From: Flavobacterium shii
GTDB taxonomy: Bacteria > Bacteroidota > Bacteroidia > Flavobacteriales > Flavobacteriaceae
DNA: 64,000 nucleotides
Direction of reading: 5' to 3'
Assembly (NCBI RefSeq): GCF_025847235.1
Contig: NZ_JAOZEW010000022.1
Coordinates: 1 to 64,000 of the forward strand
The translations under genes were made by a program, and so were the position numbers. The notes under the pieces were generated by a model that saw only the letters and a list, made by a program, of their open reading frames with translations, did not search any database and was not told the DNA's origin. Each line of letters begins with the position of its first letter. Position 1 is the stretch's first letter. Of this stretch, positions 7,938-21,200 are shown piece by piece.

Positions 7938-9776
7938 TTATCCGTTTATTTTAAGCTTCATTCCGGGTTTAATAGATCCGTTTTCGATATCATTCCATTT
8001 TTTAATATCCGATATGGTTACACCTGGATACTTTTTGGCAATGCTGTATAAGGAATCTCCCTTTTTAACATAATAATCAACACCTACTTTTTTAGTAATG
8101 TCTGTTTTTTTCTTGAAACTGTCAATATCATTTGAAGCAACAATCAATTCTGGAGTTTCATTTAATTCCTCTCCTTTGGAATGAATTACAAGTTTCTTCA
8201 TAGAAGATACCATATCCATATTTTCCTGAGTAAGACCATTCCATTCTTTTAAATCTGCTAAAGAAACATTAAGTTTTTTGGCAATACTACTTAAATTATC
8301 TCCAGCTTGTACCACATAAAGTGATGGTTGTTGTTCTGGAGTATTCTTTTCATCATTACTAGCAATTGCTTCTTCGGTATGTTTTTTATCTACAACAGGA
8401 ACTAGTTTAATTTCATTGATATCTTTCTTGATTCGGCTTTCGGAAATTATCTTCAAACTTTTACCAAGTGCAATTGAATTGCTCTTAAGATTATTCCATT
8501 TTTTTAATTGTGTAATTGAAACATTGTATTTACTTGCAATAGATCCTAAATTATCTCCTGATCGAACCTTATATAATTGTGTTTTTGTAACAACTGTTTG
8601 ATTCGCTCTTGGCGCAGCAACTTTTGCAGCAGCGATATAAATTGGTGTTTTATTTATTTTTGAACTTGATTCATGATCCAGATAAGCGTAAATTTTATCT
8701 TCATTAGAAACAAATACAGAAGCTTTATTCTTAGGTAGTCTCAAGAAATGTTCTTCGCCTTGGTAAAATGGAACTACGTTAAGTTTATAAGATGGATTTA
8801 AAAGCTGTAATTGTGCTTCGGGAACATCCAGCAAACTAGAGATTTGCTTGAAAGTCATTTTATCTTTAATCCTAATAGTATCTGTTTCAAAATGTTGTAC
8901 AACAGCTCTATCTGGAACTATACCATGTTCTTTATGGTATTCGTAAAGGTACATTGTTGCTAAGAAAGCAGGTACGTATCCTTGTGTTTCTTTTGGAAGG
9001 TAGTTACGGATATCCCAATAGGTTTGTTTTCCTCCCGAACGACGAATTGCTTTTGATACATTTCCTGGTCCTGAATTATATGAAGCAAGAACTAGTTCCC
9101 AATCGCCAAAAATTTTAAACATCTTCGACATATAATTGGCTGCTGCTTCTGAAGCTTTCAATGGATCACTGCGTTCATCGATATACGAATCTATTTTTAG
9201 ATTGTATTGTTTACCGGTAAAGTACATAAACTGCCAAAGTCCTGTGGCTCCCATTTTTGAAACGGCTCTAGGGTTTAAGGCTGATTCTACAACGGCTAAA
9301 TATTTAATTTCTAAAGGAACATTTTGTTTTGCAAATGCTTCTTCGAACATTGGGAAGTAATACTCGGATAAAGCCATTAATCGGGAAAAGGATTTTTTAC
9401 GATTCTTTAAGAATGACTTTATAATATTTTCTAATCCTTGATTATACTGAATATTAAAGGGTGATTTTTCATTCATTGCCTGAAGTCGCTGCTTTAACAG
9501 CTCTGTTGGCAATTCATAATCAACACTTGCATCTGTATTAATCGTTTGGATGTCTTTGGTTAAATCTTCGTAAATATCTAAACTTACTAATTCTTTCATC
9601 CACAGACTATCTACACGAACTGCATAATCATCTTTTACGAATGAACTCTTAACTGAATCTAAATACGAGATTTTAATTTCCTGTTTTACAACTGGGTTTG
9701 TTTGTACAACTTCTTGTGCAAACAAACCCATTGTAGATAACAAGAGTACTGATAATGTGGTATTTTTTACAATCAT
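7938..9776 (-). CDS. membrane-bound lytic murein transglycosylase, MltD-like, with LysM domains
   Basis: A 612-residue cell-wall lytic enzyme that cleaves the glycan strands of peptidoglycan. A signal peptide (residues 1-21, ending LFAQ) is followed by an acidic linker and an SLT/goose-lysozyme-like domain (about 135-265). The catalytic glutamate is E164 in AVVESALNP, followed by SKMGATGLWQFM and SYNSGPGNV. A degenerate LysM-like stretch lies near 305-350. Three clear LysM modules follow at about 405-448, 485-528 and 567-610, each starting YxVxxGDxLxSIAxK. The LysM modules should hold the enzyme on peptidoglycan. It heads a minus-strand run with the DUF4837-like lipoprotein. Confidence 0.93.
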   Translation of the reverse strand: MIVKNTTLSVLLLSTMGLFAQEVVQTNPVVKQEIKISYLDSVKSSFVKDDYAVRVDSLWMKELVSLDIYEDLTKDIQTINTDASVDYELPTELLKQRLQAMNEKSPFNIQYNQGLENIIKSFLKNRKKSFSRLMALSEYYFPMFEEAFAKQNVPLEIKYLAVVESALNPRAVSKMGATGLWQFMYFTGKQYNLKIDSYIDERSDPLKASEAAANYMSKMFKIFGDWELVLASYNSGPGNVSKAIRRSGGKQTYWDIRNYLPKETQGYVPAFLATMYLYEYHKEHGIVPDRAVVQHFETDTIRIKDKMTFKQISSLLDVPEAQLQLLNPSYKLNVVPFYQGEEHFLRLPKNKASVFVSNEDKIYAYLDHESSSKINKTPIYIAAAKVAAPRANQTVVTKTQLYKVRSGDNLGSIASKYNVSITQLKKWNNLKSNSIALGKSLKIISESRIKKDINEIKLVPVVDKKHTEEAIASNDEKNTPEQQPSLYVVQAGDNLSSIAKKLNVSLADLKEWNGLTQENMDMVSSMKKLVIHSKGEELNETPELIVASNDIDSFKKKTDITKKVGVDYYVKKGDSLYSIAKKYPGVTISDIKKWNDIENGSIKPGMKLKING

Positions 9777-9883
9777 AATGTATATTTCTACTGGCTATAT
9801 TTCAAACAATTACAAGGCCATTATTTGCAAACTTAATCACTACAAACTAAAATACTCTTTAAAAAGTGTTAAAAATGAGATAG

Positions 9884-11071
9884 TTAGTCTAAAATAGCTG
9901 CTATTCCAGGTAAAACTCTACCTTCTAACATTTCTAACATTGCTCCACCTCCGGTAGATACGTAACTCATTTTATCTTCGAAACCAAACTGTTTTACAGC
10001 TGCTACCGAATCTCCTCCTCCTACTAGTGAGAAAGCACCATTTGCAGTAGATGCAGCGATAAACTCTCCTAAAGCTATTGTTCCTGTTGCGAAAGATTCC
10101 ATTTCGAAAACTCCTAATGGACCATTCCATAAGATAGTTTTTGACTCCATAATCACTTTCTCAAAATTTGCTAATGATTTAGGACCTGCATCAAGACCTT
10201 GCCATCCATCAGGAATTGCGTATACATCGACTACTTGAGTATTTGCTGTATTTGAGAAATCATCTGCAGCAATAACATCAACTGGAATATGAATTTGAAC
10301 TCCTTTTTCTTTGGCTAATCTCAATATTTCAAGTGCTAATTCTAATTTGTCATCTTCACAAATAGAATCTCCTACTTTACCACCTTGTGCTTTTATGAAT
10401 GTGAAAGTCATTCCACCTCCAATGATCATGTGATCTACTTTATCTAAGATGTTTTCAATAACTGTAATCTTCGATGAAACTTTGGATCCACCAAGAACTG
10501 CTGTAACTGGTTTTTCACTATTTTTAAGTACTTTATTTAAGCTTTCAATCTCTTTTGCCAATAATGTACCAAAACATTTTTCGTTTGGAAAAAATTGTGC
10601 AATTATTGTTGTCGAAGCGTGTGCTCTATGTGCTGTTCCAAACGCATCATTTACATAGATATCACCTAATGAAGCTAATTCTTTTGCGAAAGCAACATCC
10701 CCAGCTTCTTCTTCGACATGAAAACGTAAATTTTCAAGTAATAAAACTTCTCCTGGTTTTAGGTTTGCAGCAGCATCTTTGGCAACCTCTCCAACACAGT
10801 CTGAAGCAAATTGTACTGGCACTCCTAAAATATCTGAAGCAGTTTTTAAAATATGTTTTAATGAATATTTTTCTTCAACTCCTTTTGGTCTCCCAAGGTG
10901 TGACATTAAAATCACACTTCCACCTTGAGCTAAAATAGCATCAATAGTTGGCTTTGCAGCTTCAATTCTTGTTGCATCGGTAACATTAAAATTTTCATCT
11001 AATGGCACGTTGAAATCAACACGAATTATTGCTTTTTTATTTTTAAAATTAAAATCTTTTAAAGTTTTCAT
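9884..11071 (-). CDS. pgk: phosphoglycerate kinase
   Basis: A 395-residue glycolytic enzyme that transfers the phosphate of 1,3-bisphosphoglycerate to ADP. All family landmarks are present: RVDFNVPLD at the N-terminus, SHLGRPKG near 60, LLENLRFH near 113, AVLGGSKVSSKI near 195, the nucleotide-site segment LWNGPLGVFE near 318, and SLVGGGDSVAAVK near 350. Length is normal and nothing is missing. It is cytosolic. A minus-strand TATATTTG box at 11107-11114 provides a promoter, so pgk need not depend on the spr operon that ends just upstream. Confidence 0.98.
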   Translation of the reverse strand: MKTLKDFNFKNKKAIIRVDFNVPLDENFNVTDATRIEAAKPTIDAILAQGGSVILMSHLGRPKGVEEKYSLKHILKTASDILGVPVQFASDCVGEVAKDAAANLKPGEVLLLENLRFHVEEEAGDVAFAKELASLGDIYVNDAFGTAHRAHASTTIIAQFFPNEKCFGTLLAKEIESLNKVLKNSEKPVTAVLGGSKVSSKITVIENILDKVDHMIIGGGMTFTFIKAQGGKVGDSICEDDKLELALEILRLAKEKGVQIHIPVDVIAADDFSNTANTQVVDVYAIPDGWQGLDAGPKSLANFEKVIMESKTILWNGPLGVFEMESFATGTIALGEFIAASTANGAFSLVGGGDSVAAVKQFGFEDKMSYVSTGGGAMLEMLEGRVLPGIAAILD

Positions 11072-11106
11072 TAAGGTACGTTTTTTAGTTTTTTTTGAAA
11101 GAAAAA

Positions 11107-11114
11107 CAAATATA
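11107..11114 (-). promoter_or_regulatory. -7 promoter box of pgk
   Basis: On the minus strand this reads TATATTTG, a full match to TAnnTTTG, 35 bases before the pgk ATG. No convincing TTTG is seen at the -33 distance. Confidence 0.5.
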
Positions 11115-11233
11115 GAACTTTTAACTTAGTAATAAATTTGATAAAAATAAAAAATACGCATTTATATATACGAAAACGTTGTAATTTGATAATTATTTTA
11201 AATTAAACACAAATCTTTAAAAATAGTGAACTA

Positions 11234-12208
11234 TTAATCGTGAACCGGACTTTGAGTACAAGGACAATTACTAATTGCCTGAAGGAAATCGAATCCAACA
11301 GTTACGACGTGTGTCCCCGAATTGTAAGCACCAATCTTATTAAGCGATGCCTGATAAGAGTATCCGAAATAAAAATTAGACTTTCTAAAACCTGCCATTG
11401 GACCAACCATTAAAGGCTGGAAGAACTGGTCGTTTAAGAAACGATACGAAACTCCTATCCAGTAGTAATCTTCGTAACGATTGTATTGTCTGAATTTAAA
11501 GTTGAAATCGGTACTGGAACGTTTATCACTTGCAAATAATTGATAGTAAACGGATGGTTCAAATTCGATTCGATTATTTTCGGCTCCTTTAAAAACATAA
11601 CCGGTGTAAACCTGATAGTTTCTAAGCAAATTAGGCTCTATCCCATCGAATTTATCTATTTCCTTGTTTAGGATATTACTAGCATTAAAACTTAAGTAAA
11701 ACGACTTGTTACGATATAAAACTCCTACATCAAAGTTGTTATTGGAAACAAATCTGTTATTGGTAACACCTGGGTCTAGAGTAGGGATTTCATAAGTTGG
11801 TTTAAACTCGTTGATATCAATTTTGAAATTATTGATGTTATACGAGATACCAAAAGACAAATATTGCTTGGAATAATAATCAAGAATCAAGTGGTGTGCA
11901 AAAGAAACTTTGGCACCTGTTTGTCTAGTATATCCGTTGCTATCGTTATAAAGTGAGATTCCTACTCCGGAACGATCCAAGATTCTGAAATCGGCATAAA
12001 GCGATTGGTTATCTGGTGCGTCTTTTACTCCTACCCATTGTGTCAATCCATTGGCACGTATTCTTAAGTTATCTCCTATACCGGCAAATGTTGAAGATAC
12101 TACAAATGGGTTATCGGCTAAATATTGGGTGAAAACTGGCAAATTCAACTCTTGGCTGTAACCTGATGTTACAGCCATAAGTAGAAATGATATGATAATT
12201 TTTTTCAT
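11234..12208 (-). CDS. sprF: SprF: PorP/SprF family T9SS outer-membrane protein
   Basis: A PorP/SprF-type outer-membrane beta-barrel of about 324 residues. The frame opens at 12232, but ATG ending at 12208 is the natural start because it directly precedes the signal peptide MKKIIISFLLMAVTSGYSQ. Next come the family landmarks LPVFTQYLADNPFVVSSTFAGIG, then amphipathic strand pairs to the end. In F. johnsoniae SprF is required for type IX secretion of SprB, and it sits directly downstream of sprB exactly as here, about 40 bases away. PorP-like proteins are thought to hold type B CTD adhesins at the surface. The gene ends the minus-strand adhesin operon. Confidence 0.9.
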   Translation of the reverse strand: MKKIIISFLLMAVTSGYSQELNLPVFTQYLADNPFVVSSTFAGIGDNLRIRANGLTQWVGVKDAPDNQSLYADFRILDRSGVGISLYNDSNGYTRQTGAKVSFAHHLILDYYSKQYLSFGISYNINNFKIDINEFKPTYEIPTLDPGVTNNRFVSNNNFDVGVLYRNKSFYLSFNASNILNKEIDKFDGIEPNLLRNYQVYTGYVFKGAENNRIEFEPSVYYQLFASDKRSSTDFNFKFRQYNRYEDYYWIGVSYRFLNDQFFQPLMVGPMAGFRKSNFYFGYSYQASLNKIGAYNSGTHVVTVGFDFLQAISNCPCTQSPVHD

Positions 12209-12249
12209 TGTATTATTGATTTTAGATAACATAATTATTTCTTTATTAG

Positions 12250-15200
12250 TTATCTGTAAAGGGTGAAATGTCCAACAAACTCTCTGTCATCTTTATTGTC
12301 ATTGAGTTTCAATACATACCAGTAATCACCTGTTGGTAACTCGGCACCATTGTATCTTCCGTCCCATTTTTGACCCAACTTGTACTTGCAGATTACACGA
12401 CCGTATCTATCAAAGATATCGAATGTTAAATCTTTGTAGTTTACAGTACATCCAGGAGCCCAAGTATCGTTGACACCATCTCCGTTTGGAGTAAAGTGAT
12501 TTGGAATACAAACATCGATATATTCGAAATATCTTGAAGCTGTAGCTGTACATCCATTTTTATCTGTTACAGTAACAGTATATGTTCCTGATTTGTAAAT
12601 AATGAATTTATTAACCGAGCCGTAAGCTTCTCCGTCTAATGCGTATTGGTATTCTCCACCACCACCTGTAGCTGTAGCAACAATTTCATTTAATCCGCCA
12701 TCGGTCAATGTTAATGTTAATGGTTTAATATCCTCAATTTTAAACTCTGCAGTAGGCTGAATACAACCATTTAAGTGTTGTGCTCTTATGATATGATTTC
12801 CTGGCGCTACGTTTGTAAAAATATTACTTGGTTGGAAAGCTGCGCCATCAAGAGAATACTCAACATCGGTAAGTTTTGTATTGCTCTTATCAACTGTAAT
12901 AGTAACAAAATTAGCCGCTGCATTGTTCACACAATCATAATTAACTACAGCTTTTGGCGCTAATAAAATTGGATCATCCATGATAACCTCAACTTCATAA
13001 GTACAACCTGATGCATCTTTCACGTAAACAATATGTTTCCCTCCTGAAAGGTTTTCAAAATTAAAGATCTCTTCTCCAGCTAATCCTTGTAAGAAAGTAC
13101 CTGTAGGTTTGTCTAAGCTATAGCTATATGGCGATTTTCCTCCTTTAACTTCAATACTAAATGCACCGTCTTTATCATCTGCACAAACTTCTTGAATGAT
13201 CGGTTGTAAAACCCTAGCTGTTAATATGCTTGGTTCTACAATCTCGAAAGGTAAATTGTGGAAACAACCCAATTCATCTTGAACAATTACTTGGTATTTA
13301 CCCGGAGCTAATTTATCAAACACATTTTTATCCTCAAATTGATTTGAGTTTGGTGATATAGAGTATTTGATAATTCCTGTTCCTCCTGAAGCAATGATTT
13401 CAATTCTACCATTTTTCTCTCCATTACAAGTAACATGACTTACTTTGGAATCTACAATTGTTAATGGTGTATCTGGTTCTGTGATAATGATTCCTGCAAC
13501 AGCTTGCTGACAATCGCCACTATCTACATTTACTTTATAAGTAGTACCTGCAAACAATCCTGTAAAGATACCATCTGCTTTAGGACCTTGAAGGTTTCCT
13601 GTAGCATCACTTAATGTGTACACATAGTTTCCTAAACCTCCTTGTGCTGTTGCAATAATTCTACCAGTAGCATCTCCTGCACAATTTATAATAGCATTCG
13701 TTAAGTCTAAATCTATTGTTAAAGGTTCTAATGGTTCGTTATTAAATTCTACCGGTATGTAGCTTACACATCCGTTTACATCCTTAACATAATATTGGTG
13801 TCTTCCAACCGATACTGGGAACGTAATTGAACCTCCTGTTAAATTTCCAAATGTAATTGGAGCTGTAAAAGTTGGATCTGTACTATATGTGTAAGGTCCT
13901 GTTCCTCCTTCTGCTTTTAGAGTAAGTTCTGTTTGTGTAAGACATGTTTGTGTTTTAGAAACAGACACACTAGCTTTAACTACAGTAGGTTCTTTAATCT
14001 CAATTTCTAGAGAAGTTCCAAAACAACTGAAACCATCTGTAGCCGTTATAGTATATGTTCCCGCTCCTAGTCCAGAGAAAACTGGATTCGTTGTTGGTCC
14101 AGATGAAATAACAGGATTAGCCGAAACTGTATTTAATGTATACGTATAATTACTTCCTACACCACCTGTGGTAAGGTTTACTGTTATAACTCCACTCTTA
14201 TCTCCATTACATGATACTGAAATTACATTAGCACTAGCAAGAACTTGTATTGGTGTTGGAATTGATAACTTAACCTCACCTGCAACATTACAGTTACCAC
14301 TATCTCTTACTACTACTACATAATCTCCAGCTGTTAAACCTGTGAAAGTTGAAGTAGTAGACCAAGACCAAGGAGCTACTGCTACACCAGGTGTTGCTTT
14401 TAACTCCAATTGGTATTCATAACTTCCAGACCATCCACCTTTGGCAGAAACCGAAATAGATCCATCGTTATTTCCAGTTACACATGTAATTTTTGTATGT
14501 GTAAGTTTATCGATTTCTAAAGCTGCTGTTGGACCTTCTATTGTGAAATTAGATTTAACATCACAGAATGGTTTACCAATTAAGGTAGCAACAATTGTAT
14601 AATTTCCTGCTTTTAAGCCTGAAATTTGGAACGGTCCTGCATTTGGACTATTACCACTGCTTGGTGTAGGTCCCGTAATTGTATAACTGAATCCATTTGA
14701 AAGGTCTGTTGGTGCCGATTTACTATCTGTTATAGTAAGATCAATACTTCCATTTGCCGAATCAAAACAAGTAACACTTACAGCATTGGTTGCTTTTAAT
14801 CCAAATGTATTTGGCTCAGCCACATAATGTGTATCTTGAATGCTACAACCTGTGGCTTCATTTAAAACTGTAATAATGTAATTACCTACTGTTAATCCAG
14901 TAAATACTGGATTTCCGCTAACTGTTTTAGTTTGGTTATAAGGAATTCCATTTGTACTAACAACTGTATACTTTAAGAGTGCTGGTGTTCCTCCAGTTGT
15001 AGTTACAGTAATCATAATCTCCTCTTTAGTAGGACAAGTAATAGGTGCAGTTACAACAATATCTATCTTATCTAAACTGATATATGGATTAATCTTAACA
15101 GGTAAACCTATAGATCCCATACATCCATTAATATCATAAACATTTACAGTATATGTACCTCCTAATAAATCTACTTCTTTGTATTGGGTTTCAGGACCTC

Positions 15201-18200
15201 TTTGAACTGAGACTCCATCTCTGAAAAATTCATAGATAGGATAAGATCCATCTAGAGCTGTAGGTGTTCCACCTGTTACACCACTTACTGTAATAGTAGC
15301 ATGGTTCACTGTATTTGTTCCAGCTGTACAACCGTATTGAACAGGCGTTGGAGTTGGTACAGTAATTATTAGTGGTTGCGTTATTTCAATAACCTCCAAA
15401 GCCTCACAAAGTCTTCCAGAAATAACCTTTACAGTATAAATTCCTACTGGTAAATCTTTGAATAACGGTGTACTTTGTGACAATCTTGTAACACCATTAT
15501 CACCTACAAGACTAAATTTATAAGGCTGATCGTTGTTAATTACATCCAAAGCTACTGCTATTGTACCATCTGCTCCTCCATTACAAGAAACGTGAGTAGG
15601 TGTTAAAGTAATACCTGTTACTAATGTTGCTGGAAGGATTTCTTTTACAAGATCTTTGGTACAATTTGTAACCATATCTTTTACTGTGAAAGTATAAGTT
15701 CCCGGTAGAAGATTTTTAAATACATTATCCGTACCAAAAGCTCCACTATCAATACTGTATTGATAATCTGTAGCTGGAGTTACATTTCCTCCAGTAGCTG
15801 TTAGGGTTATTTCTCCTTGATTCCCATTACAAGTTGGATAAGTCGAAATTTCTGCCGATAATCCTAATGGATCTAGAATTGTAAATGCACCTATCGCTGG
15901 AGTAATACATCCATTAGCATCTTTTACATATACATCATAAATACCTTGAGATTTTACAGTTAAAGGACCTGCTATAAAACTTTGCCCATCTAAACTAAAT
16001 TCAAATGGTCCAACTCCAGAAGCCGTAACATTTATAGTATAAGTTTCTGTTAATGGGTCAAAACATTGACTAACTGGTTCTGCTAAGGTTAAAGCAGGAA
16101 GCGGATCCAGCTTAATAGTTACTGTTTTAACGATATAACAACCATTTGCATCTTTTACATATACATCCCACTCGTCAAAAGGAGCAGTAGTGTGTGTAGT
16201 AGGTATTGTTTTAATGTAGTCTGTAGAAGAAAACACTACATCGGCATAATCAGTACCCTTAGGTGCAAATCCATAGCTATACTCTTGAGTTCCTCCTTTA
16301 ATAGCAGTTCTATCAATTGTAAGTTCTGCACCTAAATTTCTACAATTTTGGTTAACATTACTTACTACTAATCCATTTAAATCCAATACATCTGGTTGTG
16401 TTATTTCTACCACATTTGATGTTACCGAACATTTAGGATAATCCGTTGCTTTAACAACAACCGTATAATCATCTCCCGCAAGTAATCCTGTAATTATAAC
16501 TGGACCAGTAGCTGTATTAGCATTTTCAAGAGGATATGGTGTTCCTCCTTTAAAAACCTGATAAGTATAATCTCCAGTATATCCAGTTACATTAATAGTA
16601 ATAGTTCCATTAGCTTCTCCAAAACATTTTGCTGGAGCAGATGCGTTTGCAACTACCTTAATAGTGTTGAATACAGGAACTATTTGTATTACGGATTTAA
16701 TACTACAAGTAGTATTGTTATCGAATACTTCGAATTGATAATTACTATCTGCATCTGGTGCATCAAATGTAAAGTCTCTACCTGTAACGGTAGTTAATGG
16801 ACCATAAGCTACATCATTTTTATATGCTTGATAAGTAAATTCTTTTGGCGTGTTAGTTCCTCCAGTAATTGCAACATTCATAACTTGTTTCATGTTATCA
16901 CAATCCATTAGAGGACCATAAGTAACAGTTGCAGCAATTAACTTAGGGAAAGCAGCAATTGGAATCGTTATCGAAGCGACACATTCATTACTATCTTTTA
17001 CATAGAATGTTAAACTTTCTGCAGTTGTAGCATCAACATCAAATACATTTGAATCAAAGTATTCTACATTGTCTTCACTATACTTAAATCCTGTTCCTGT
17101 TCCACCTGTAGCTGTAACAGTCACTACTGTAGTCTTAGGATTGTTTCCTGAAGCACAAACAAATGGTGATGCTACTGCAGTTGCTATCACTGCGTCTGGA
17201 GCATCTATATCTATAGGTTTCATAACCGGACATCCTCTACCCGAAGTAACAGTAACTGTGTACTTACCAACTGGTAAACCTGTAAAAAGACCTGTACCTT
17301 GTGTGATTTCTGTCCCTGCAACTGGAGGTACTTGCTCCAACACATAAGTATAAGGTCCATTGTCGTTACTTGCAGCCATAGTTACTGTAATGGTTCCATT
17401 ACTAATATTTCCTGGTGTTGCAAGACAATTAGGCGATTTCGATACTACTGTAAAATCTACTGGTGTAGGAGCCGTCATAACTACTGCATCAGTCTCATAA
17501 GTACAACCTTTAGCATCTGTTACTAAGAAACGGTAACTACCTGAAGCCAACACGGTATAATCGGTATAGGTTGCAGTAGTAGCTGCTATTGCAAAATATG
17601 TTCCTGCACCAATCTTAACCTGATATGTATACGGTGCATAACCTCCTGTAGGAGTTACACGTATTGATCCATTGGTATTACCAACTAAGCAAGAAAGTTC
17701 TTTTTTATTCACTGCATTGGCAAAAAGCTGTTCTTTGATTGTTGTTGCACTTGCAACCGAAATACAACCAAATGCATCCTTAACCATTGCATTATAATCA
17801 CCAGGCGCCAAATCAGAGAATGTACCTGAATTTTGCCAAGTTTGTCCATTATTGATACTAAACATAAAAGGAGTTACTGCATGTGGAGCAGCAGAAGTTG
17901 CTGTTACAACCAATGTGGTTGTATTTGTTCCTACATAACAATAATCCGAAGTAGCAGCGATTGTAGCTACTGGCTTAACCGGATCTGTTAAACTAAATGA
18001 ATCAGTTTTAATACATCCTTTAGCATCTTTTACGCTAGTGTTATAAAGTCCCACTTCTGTAAGTCCTTCAAAAATACCGTCATTATTCGTTGTAATTATT
18101 CCTGTAGGCGATGTTAACGTATATTTATAGCTACCCCAACCATCTACTGCTGTAATTTTAACTGCTCCTGTAGTAGTACAACCTAATGGCGTAACAACAT

Positions 18201-21200
18201 TAGAACTTGTTAAAGCGAGTGCTGGTGCATCTATATCAAAAGTAGCTGTTGCAGGACATCCCGTAACATTATCTTTAAAATCTACTATATAATGACCTGC
18301 AGCCAAATTTATTAAATTAATTACAGTATCTGTTCCTGTTATAGGAGTTCCTCCATTAACAATATATGTATATGTTACACCTGTGCCAAATCCTGAAACC
18401 GATAAAGTTGCTTTACCATCTGGCGTTCCTAAACAAGAGATATCTGTTGTAGACTCTACTGTAGCAGCAATGTTAACAACCTCTTTTATGGTATATTCTT
18501 CTTGATAAGTACAACCATAAGCGATATCTGTAACCTGGAATACATAATCCCCTGGTAATAAATTAGGGAATGAACCAGTAAGATTGGTAACCAATACCGG
18601 AGATGGTGCAATGGTAGCATAACTATATGTAGCTCCAGGTCGTCCTATTACATTTGTAATAGTCACTGTAGTTCTTTGAACATCACATGTAATTGGTGTT
18701 AATTGCGTAAGATCAAATGCTGTTGGCGGAATCAATTTGTCGATAGTTACAGTACCTGACTCCACACAACCAAATTTATCCATTATACTATATGGAATTA
18801 CTTGCGTAAGACCCGTATCAACAACCGTATAAACTGTTTGATTACCAAAGTCACCATTATTAAAACTATATTGATATGGTGTACTACCTCCAGTAGCAGC
18901 TATAGTAACTGTAGCAGATTGTGCAACGTTTCCAACACCACATGTTAATGGCACAATAACTGGTGTTACTAATGCTAATGGCGCAGGTTGTCCAACAGTA
19001 ATTGCAGTACTAGCAGTCACACATAATTTTATATTTCTAACGGTAACAATGTATGTTGTACCAGCCGTTAATGATCCAAATATGTTTGAATCTTGGTATG
19101 GATAAGAAACCGGACCGTCTAATTTATATTCAAACTTACCACTACCTGAAGTTACATTAACTGCAATACTTCCAGTAGCACCTGAGTTACATTTTACATC
19201 AACAACAGTAGTGTTAAATACTGTTGGTACTTTATCATTTACAGTAATTTCTTTGGTAATCGGACATTTTCCATCTGTTATCAAGAAGGTATAAACGCCC
19301 GCAGTAGCTGCCGAATAATCAAAAGTAGTACCTACAATTGGTATAATGGCTCCAAAAGATCCAGCATCAACTTTAACTTGATACGTATATCCAGATCCTA
19401 ACCCTCCAGAAACAATTCCATGGATTGTAGCATTTGGATCCGTTTTACAACTAAGCTCTTCTATTACTTTTAAATCTGTTAGAATTTGATCATTAACTAT
19501 AAATGGTGCTTTTGCAACACAATTGTTATCGTCTTTTACAAAGAAAGTATACACTCCCGGAGTTCCAATTAAGAAATCTGGATTAGTTTGATAAGCACCT
19601 GCAACGGCTACAGCCGGAAGCCCTTTTCCAATACTATATGTAATAGATGAACCTGTAAATACTGTACCACTTACCGTTACAGTAGCTGGTAAATCTTTAA
19701 AACAAATTGCTGCTGGTGCAGTAACTGTAGGCGCATCATCATTTTTTAAGGTAACAAATGCTTCCTTAATACAACCATACGCATCTTTTACATAAACAAT
19801 GTAATTACCTGCACTCTTATGGAATACGTTCGATTTATGTAATGCCAAATCAAATGTTGCAGAAAATGCAACATGACCAGCATCATAAGGGAAAATTAAC
19901 TTTTGATCCGTACCATCCAGAACACCAACAACGCCGGTATCTGGGAAAATCTGATACAAATAAGGGGTGGTCGCATTTGCCGTTCCAAATTTTGCAATCG
20001 CAGTAATTATTCCCGCATTTGTAACACAAGTATTTGAATTTTTTGTAACTGATGCTGTTAATTCTAAAGCAAAACCTGATTCTACAATATCAAATGGTAA
20101 CGATGCAATACTACAACCTGCATTGGTTGCTCCTGCATCCTCTTTTACCAAAATAAAATAATTACCAAAAGGTAATGCTCCAAAAGAAGTTACAGTTAAA
20201 AAAGGAGCTGCTGCGGGTACTGTCGCACTCACCTCTGGCCCAATTGCTACTAGAGATTGAGCATTAAATATTTGGTATTTAACCGGAGTAGCAACACCAT
20301 ATGTAGTAGATATTACAAAAGAAACTTTACCATCAGCATTACCCTTACAAGTAACATTTTGGATTTCTGGTTTTGTAATTTGTAGCGTAGAATTTGTTGG
20401 AATCGGCTTATCTGCTGTTTGATAATGATAACATTTAGTTGCTTCATCATAAATAACAAATGTATACGTAACTCCAGGCAACAACTGCGTAAAAGTAGTT
20501 CCTTTAAGCATAGTTTCATCTTGCCAAGTACCAACAGTTGGATACTTCATTCCTGGTCCTGTATAAATAGCAAAATGGAAAGGTCCATTACCAGATAAAG
20601 TAGAACCAACTTTCACAACAGCAGTACCTCCTATTGCTGGATCACAACTAGCAGTAGTTTTAATATCAATATCCAAATCGGTAACAATAGAAGCTACTAA
20701 TACATTAGATACGATTTGTGTACAACCATTTGCATCCACAACACGTATTTCGTACAAACCAAAATCTACAACATTGAATCTTACCGATGTGGTACCGTCA
20801 TTATTTAATTCCGATTCTTTATAGCCATTTGCTCCGGTTACAAAATAATTATATGGTCCTTTTCCACCACTTCCACCAACAGTACTTATACCATCAGTGA
20901 TTTTATCAATTATGATCGAACCCATAGAAATAACACTATTATCATTTCCTAAACCATCATCGACACAACTAATAGGAAGTTCATGATGTAAAATCACTAT
21001 TGGTTTTGGTGCTGCTATTGGTAAATCCATTGAATCTGTACAACCCTTAGCATCTGTAATAGTGATTGTGTAATTACCCGCTGCCAAACCTGTCGTTAAG
21101 GGACCATAATCTTTTCCTGTCGTATTATTTTTAACATTAAAAGTATATGGTGCCAGACCTAATGTTTTATCATATGTAATTGTAAGTACTGCAGTTTCAT